From: Nonomuraea sediminis
GTDB taxonomy: Bacteria > Actinomycetota > Actinomycetes > Streptosporangiales > Streptosporangiaceae
NCBI RefSeq assembly: GCF_018531495.1
Contig: NZ_JAHDTI010000001.1
Location: 62,001-126,000 of the forward strand
DNA: 64,000 nucleotides
Direction of reading: 5' to 3'
Positions within the stretch are counted from its first letter, which is position 1; every line of letters begins with the position of its first letter. The position numbers were made by a program, and so were the translations under genes. The notes under the pieces are model-generated. The model worked only from the letters and a program-made list of their open reading frames with translations. It was not told the origin of the DNA and made no database searches. This document shows positions 61,078 to 64,000 of the stretch, one piece after another.

Positions 61078-62775
61078 CTAGACACCAGGTACGGCCAAGC
61101 CGAGCAGGTCGCCCTGGCCTGCCGACTGGAGGCGTTCGAAGGCGAGGCGGACGGCCACCGAGCCCTCACCGATGGCGGCTGCCACCCGCTTGACGGAACC
61201 GCTGCGCACGTCACCGACGGCGAAGATGCCGGGCCTGCTCGTCTCCAGATACAGCGGGGGCTGGCCCTCGCGCTCCAGCCGGGCAGCCGGGATATCACTC
61301 CCGGTCAGGAGGAATCCGTTCCTGTCCGTGGCCAGCTGGCCCGCCAGCCAGTCGGTTCCCGGTTTCGCGCCGATGAAGACGAACAGCCCGGCCACGGCCA
61401 GCTCTTCCGCGTCCGGCTTGCCCTCGCGGCGGAGCCGTACCGCCTCGAGCCGGTTCGTTCCGGTCAGGGCCGTGACCTGGGTGAAAGGCCAGACGACGAT
61501 GCGCGGGTGGCGCTCGATCCTGTCGACCAGATACCGCGACATCGTGGCGTCCAGCGCGTCCCGGCGAATGATCACGTGCACCTCGGCGCACGAGCGGCTG
61601 AGAAAGAGCGCGGCCTGGCCCGCGGAGTTGCCGCCACCGACGATCGCGACCGGCCCGCTCTCGCAGGCCTGGGCCTCCGCCTGGGTCGCCGCGTAGTAGA
61701 CCCCGACGCCTTCGAACTCCTGCAGGCGGTCCAGGGGAAGCCGGTTGTACCGCGCTCCTGTCGCGATGATGACCGATCTGGCGCTGATGACCTCGCCGTC
61801 ATCGAAGGTGACCTGGTGCGCGCCGTCCTGGAACGACAGCGAGGTGGCTTTCGCGGCCTGCTTGATCCGGACGCCGAACTTCTGCGCCTGCAGCGTCCCC
61901 CGGGTCGCGAGCTCCTCCCCGGACACGCCCGCGGGGAAGCCGAGGTAGTTCTCGATCCGTGTCGAGGTTCCCGCCTGGCCGCCGAGCGCGGTGTCCTCCG
62001 CCAGGGTGGTCGCCATGCCCTCGGACGCGCCGAAGACCGAGGCGGCGAGCCCGGCCGGGCCCCCGCCCACGACGAGCAGGTCGCATACGCCCGGCGGATA
62101 CGCACCGGTGTCGCCCGAGATTGCCAGGGCGTCGAGCAGCGCGCGGCTTCCGGGGTTCCTCAGCACCGGTCCGCCGGGCACGATGATGATCGGCAGGTCG
62201 GCGATCGGGACATCCAGGCCTTGCAGGATCTGCTCGGCCTCCGGCGACTCCTCCAGATCCAGCCAGTTCCAGACCAGCCGGTTTCGCGCCAGAACCTCCA
62301 GCAGCCGCCGCGTGTCATGGTCGAAGCGCGATCCGATCAGGGTCAGGCCGGTGCTGCGGGTCATCAGGATGGAGTGACGGAGCAGGAAGGTCCGCAGGAT
62401 GAGGTCGCTCAGGCCCGGCTCTTGCGCCATGATCCGGCGCAGTTGCGCCACCGGAACCGCGAGGATCCGACCCGTGGAGGTGGCGACCGCGCTGAGGAAG
62501 GCACGCTGCCCGGTGAGCATGCCGATCTCGCCGAGGAACTCCGACGGGCCGTAGCCGGCGACCACGGCCTCCCCTGGCTCGCCGTACCCCTGCACGATGT
62601 CGGCCGTGCCCGCGAGCAGCACGATCAGGTCGTAGGTCTCGTCGCCGTCGGCGAACAGCACGTCACCTGCGGCTACGTCGCGTTCGCTGCCGTACCCGCG
62701 CAGCACGTCGAGCTGGGACGGGTCCAGGACAGGGGAACGCCCCACCAGCGAGATCAGGCGATCGTCGGTGGCCAT
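61078..62775 (-). CDS. Cyclic-nucleotide-domain/thioredoxin-reductase-like fusion
   Basis: 565-residue cytoplasmic protein. Residues 10-135 form a cNMP-binding beta-roll (AAGDVLFADGDETYDLIVLL; PSEFLGEIGMLTGQRAFLSA). A thioredoxin/glutaredoxin-like segment follows at about 150-215. Residues 228-550 are an FAD/NAD(P) pyridine-nucleotide oxidoreductase: CDLLVVGGGPAGLAASVFGA, GPVAIVGGGNSAGQAALFLS and GIFAVGDVRSGSVKRVAAAI. The thioredoxin-reductase CxxC is missing: the site reads VYYAATQAEAQA. AGGAGG precedes the ATG at 62775. A redox sensor or ferredoxin-type reductase is more likely than a thioredoxin reductase. Confidence 0.85.
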   Translation of the reverse strand: MATDDRLISLVGRSPVLDPSQLDVLRGYGSERDVAAGDVLFADGDETYDLIVLLAGTADIVQGYGEPGEAVVAGYGPSEFLGEIGMLTGQRAFLSAVATSTGRILAVPVAQLRRIMAQEPGLSDLILRTFLLRHSILMTRSTGLTLIGSRFDHDTRRLLEVLARNRLVWNWLDLEESPEAEQILQGLDVPIADLPIIIVPGGPVLRNPGSRALLDALAISGDTGAYPPGVCDLLVVGGGPAGLAASVFGASEGMATTLAEDTALGGQAGTSTRIENYLGFPAGVSGEELATRGTLQAQKFGVRIKQAAKATSLSFQDGAHQVTFDDGEVISARSVIIATGARYNRLPLDRLQEFEGVGVYYAATQAEAQACESGPVAIVGGGNSAGQAALFLSRSCAEVHVIIRRDALDATMSRYLVDRIERHPRIVVWPFTQVTALTGTNRLEAVRLRREGKPDAEELAVAGLFVFIGAKPGTDWLAGQLATDRNGFLLTGSDIPAARLEREGQPPLYLETSRPGIFAVGDVRSGSVKRVAAAIGEGSVAVRLAFERLQSAGQGDLLGLAVPGV

Positions 62776-62971
62776 CGGAACCTCCTGGCAGACAGATATC
62801 CATGCTGGTGCGGTCGCGGGGACGGGGGTATCGGCAACCTGACTGCAGTCAACCTCCCGATGGACGAGCATGGTGCGTGATCAACCCACCCTCAAGCCGA
62901 TCCCGAGCGCGGTGCCGGGTTTCGAGGCGGCGGTTGGCCCCGCGACCTGACCACCGTCCACCTCGACTCTG
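62776..62971. other. Intergenic region, divergent side of the TrxR-like gene
   Basis: About 200 bp carrying the leftward promoter of the TrxR-like gene. No gene or clear operator seen. Confidence 0.4.
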
Positions 62972-63183
62972 ATCAGCGATGATGACGGCGCCCTGCTGGT
63001 CGACTGTCTCGCCAGGCCGGTCGCCCTCGCCGAGTCCATTCCCGCGATGGAGGAGCAGATCTCGCCGGGATACCTGCAGATCTGGGGAAGGTTCTTCCCC
63101 GGCCAGCTGACCGGCAAGCCCGTCGCGCCGGCGCCGCTGGCGGGCACCACCGTTCCCATCGCGAACGTCTTGTTGAACTACTA
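62972..63183 (+). pseudogene. C-terminal gene fragment, family unknown
   Basis: A reading frame of about 70 codons with strong GC bias at third positions and no start codon: SDDDGALLVDCLARPVALAE, then ESIPAMEEQISPGYLQIWGR and VAPAPLAGTTVPIANVLLNY before TAG. An in-frame TGA at 62948 closes it upstream. It looks like the C-terminal end of a protein whose front is lost; I cannot name the family. Confidence 0.4.
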
Positions 63184-63480
63184 GCGCAGCCACTTCGCGT
63201 TGCCGCGGTGCCGGGTCGGCTCAGGTTCAACACCCTTCAGCAGCGCCAGGCGCACCCTTGACGGGCACGCCGTTCGTAGATGTTGCAGTCCGCACCGATC
63301 CCGGCGAACGAGCCGCCGAAATGCATGAAATGCGTCCACGCCGGCCTGTCCTCGGCTTGGATCCGGAGAGGCATGGTGTTGTCCGTTCTGGACACGCGGG
63401 TCCTGTCTAGGCCCGCCAGTCGATCTGGCGTGGCCCTAATAGTCGGCGCCCGAGAATCTGCCGCTCATCGCCAGCACCCC
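63184..63480. other. Intergenic region without recognised features
   Basis: About 300 bp. No reading frame with coding bias, no RNA gene and no strong inverted repeat noticed. Confidence 0.5.
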
Positions 63481-63702
63481 CTACATGTCCGCATCCCGGC
63501 GAGCCTTCTCACGCTCGGCCATTTCCCGCCCGTGCTCGACGATCGCCATCGCGACCGCGCCCAGCATGAACCCGACGCCGGCGATCACGAAGATGAGCTG
63601 CGTCTGCCGAGTGGCCTCATTGTCGCCACCAATGAATGCGCGATAGGCCGTGAGAGCAAGGAGCACAGTCCCGACGAGGAGGAAGATCCGGCGCCCGATC
63701 AT
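63481..63702 (-). CDS. Small two-helix membrane protein, function unknown
   Basis: 73-residue protein with two helices, IFLLVGTVLLALTAYRAFIG and LIFVIAGVGFMLGAVAMAIV, and a charged C-terminal tail EHGREMAEREKARRDADM. The ATG at 63702 starts right before the first helix; upstream in-frame sequence is low-complexity and probably not translated. The ribosome site is weak. No family recognised. Confidence 0.5.
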   Translation of the reverse strand: MIGRRIFLLVGTVLLALTAYRAFIGGDNEATRQTQLIFVIAGVGFMLGAVAMAIVEHGREMAEREKARRDADM

Positions 63703-64000
63703 GGTTGGCGAGCATACGGGAGAGGGCTCGGAATGCGGGAGCTCCGACCCGGGATAGATCTCCGGGGCCGGGTCCTCAGTGCGGACCCGGCACTTGAACC
63801 GCAAGAAGAGCTGGTACAGCTCCCACCTGGTCAGAGCCGTCCCACCGAGCACGTGATCAGCGTGACCGCAGGGCCTTCTCCAGTGGCGTGGACGGCAGGT
63901 CAGTTCTGGTCCGGCCGTCGAGCGTCGGGCGCCACATGGGTGACCCGAGAGCGCCGATGACGGCCAGGTCGACGATGACGCCGAACGAACGAGGTCATGC
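63703..64000. other. Right-edge region without a supported gene
   Basis: About 300 bp. A leftward frame ending at 63857 (GVIVDLAVIGALGSP) has fair codon bias but meets a stop at the window edge after fewer than 50 codons. Nothing else recognised. Confidence 0.4.

Noticed and set aside
63857..64000. Possible C-terminal end of a leftward gene at the right edge
   Set aside because: Codon bias is fair but the frame is closed by a stop within the last bases of the window, leaving fewer than 50 codons without a start.

Overview
The window is GC-rich actinobacterial chromosome. Third codon positions are almost all G or C, GTG and TTG starts are common, and neighbouring genes often overlap by 4 bp (ATGA or GTGA). 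A conservon-type CvnA/CvnB pair, a fused TrpEG, ThyX, many TetR/GntR/MarR/LuxR/WYL regulators and paired DUF3311-MctP genes all fit a filamentous actinomycete. Streptosporangiales (Nonomuraea-like) is my guess from gene style alone. No rRNA, tRNA, CRISPR array, transposase or phage gene was recognised.

Left part (1-15.5 kb). The start of a conservon operon (roadblock protein running off the edge, plus a CvnA-like kinase with a 30-bp coding repeat). Then an NmrA-like protein with an MFS exporter, a flavohemoglobin facing an XRE regulator, a beta-propeller protein with a MoaD/ThiS-like partner, ThyX divergent from a GntR regulator, a MarR regulator, a two-gene ABC-2 exporter, a FluG-type amidohydrolase, and trpEG preceded by a complete-looking tryptophan attenuator with an 11-residue leader peptide.

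Central catabolic part (15.5-34.9 kb). A TetR gene and an eight-gene-scale operon with a shared operator-like sequence: PotDBCA-type ABC importer, acyl-CoA dehydrogenase, NDP-forming acyl-CoA synthetase and Glu/Leu/Phe/Val dehydrogenase. Together they look like an uptake and oxidation route for an amine or amino-acid-like substrate. Then come a GT39-type membrane glycosyltransferase, a GDSL hydrolase, a CocE-type hydrolase with a WYL regulator, an SDR, a VOC protein with a carboxymuconolactone-decarboxylase-like protein, and two tandem copies of a DUF3311-MctP monocarboxylate transporter cassette.

Accessory part (34.9-47.5 kb). Two candidate conflict or defence loci lie here. The first resembles the CATRA/TPR systems (small protein, CATRA-type membrane protein, convergent TPR protein) and its 3' ends overlap antisense, with no CHAT protease visible. 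The second is a three-gene operon coding for a PD-(D/E)XK-like protein with a four-cysteine cluster, a 471-residue protein of unknown function, and an SF1 helicase. Between them are an LvaABC-like module (DUF6285, acyl-CoA dehydrogenase, aminoglycoside-phosphotransferase-fold kinase), a TetR/membrane-protein pair, a methyltransferase and a thioesterase.

Right part (47.5-64 kb). A double-GNAT protein, an EmrB/QacA-type exporter divergent from its TetR regulator with two operators, an RsbW-like ATPase, an isochorismatase-like protein without its cysteine, a DoxX-type protein, a polar amino-acid ABC importer, a CadD-type transporter, pirin, an aldo/keto reductase and a cyclic-nucleotide-domain/thioredoxin-reductase-like protein. 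From about 55 kb rightwards gene decay is clear: a twice-frameshifted DinB gene, a LuxR remnant abutting an alpha/beta-hydrolase remnant, an orphan C-terminal fragment and several stretches without a supportable gene.
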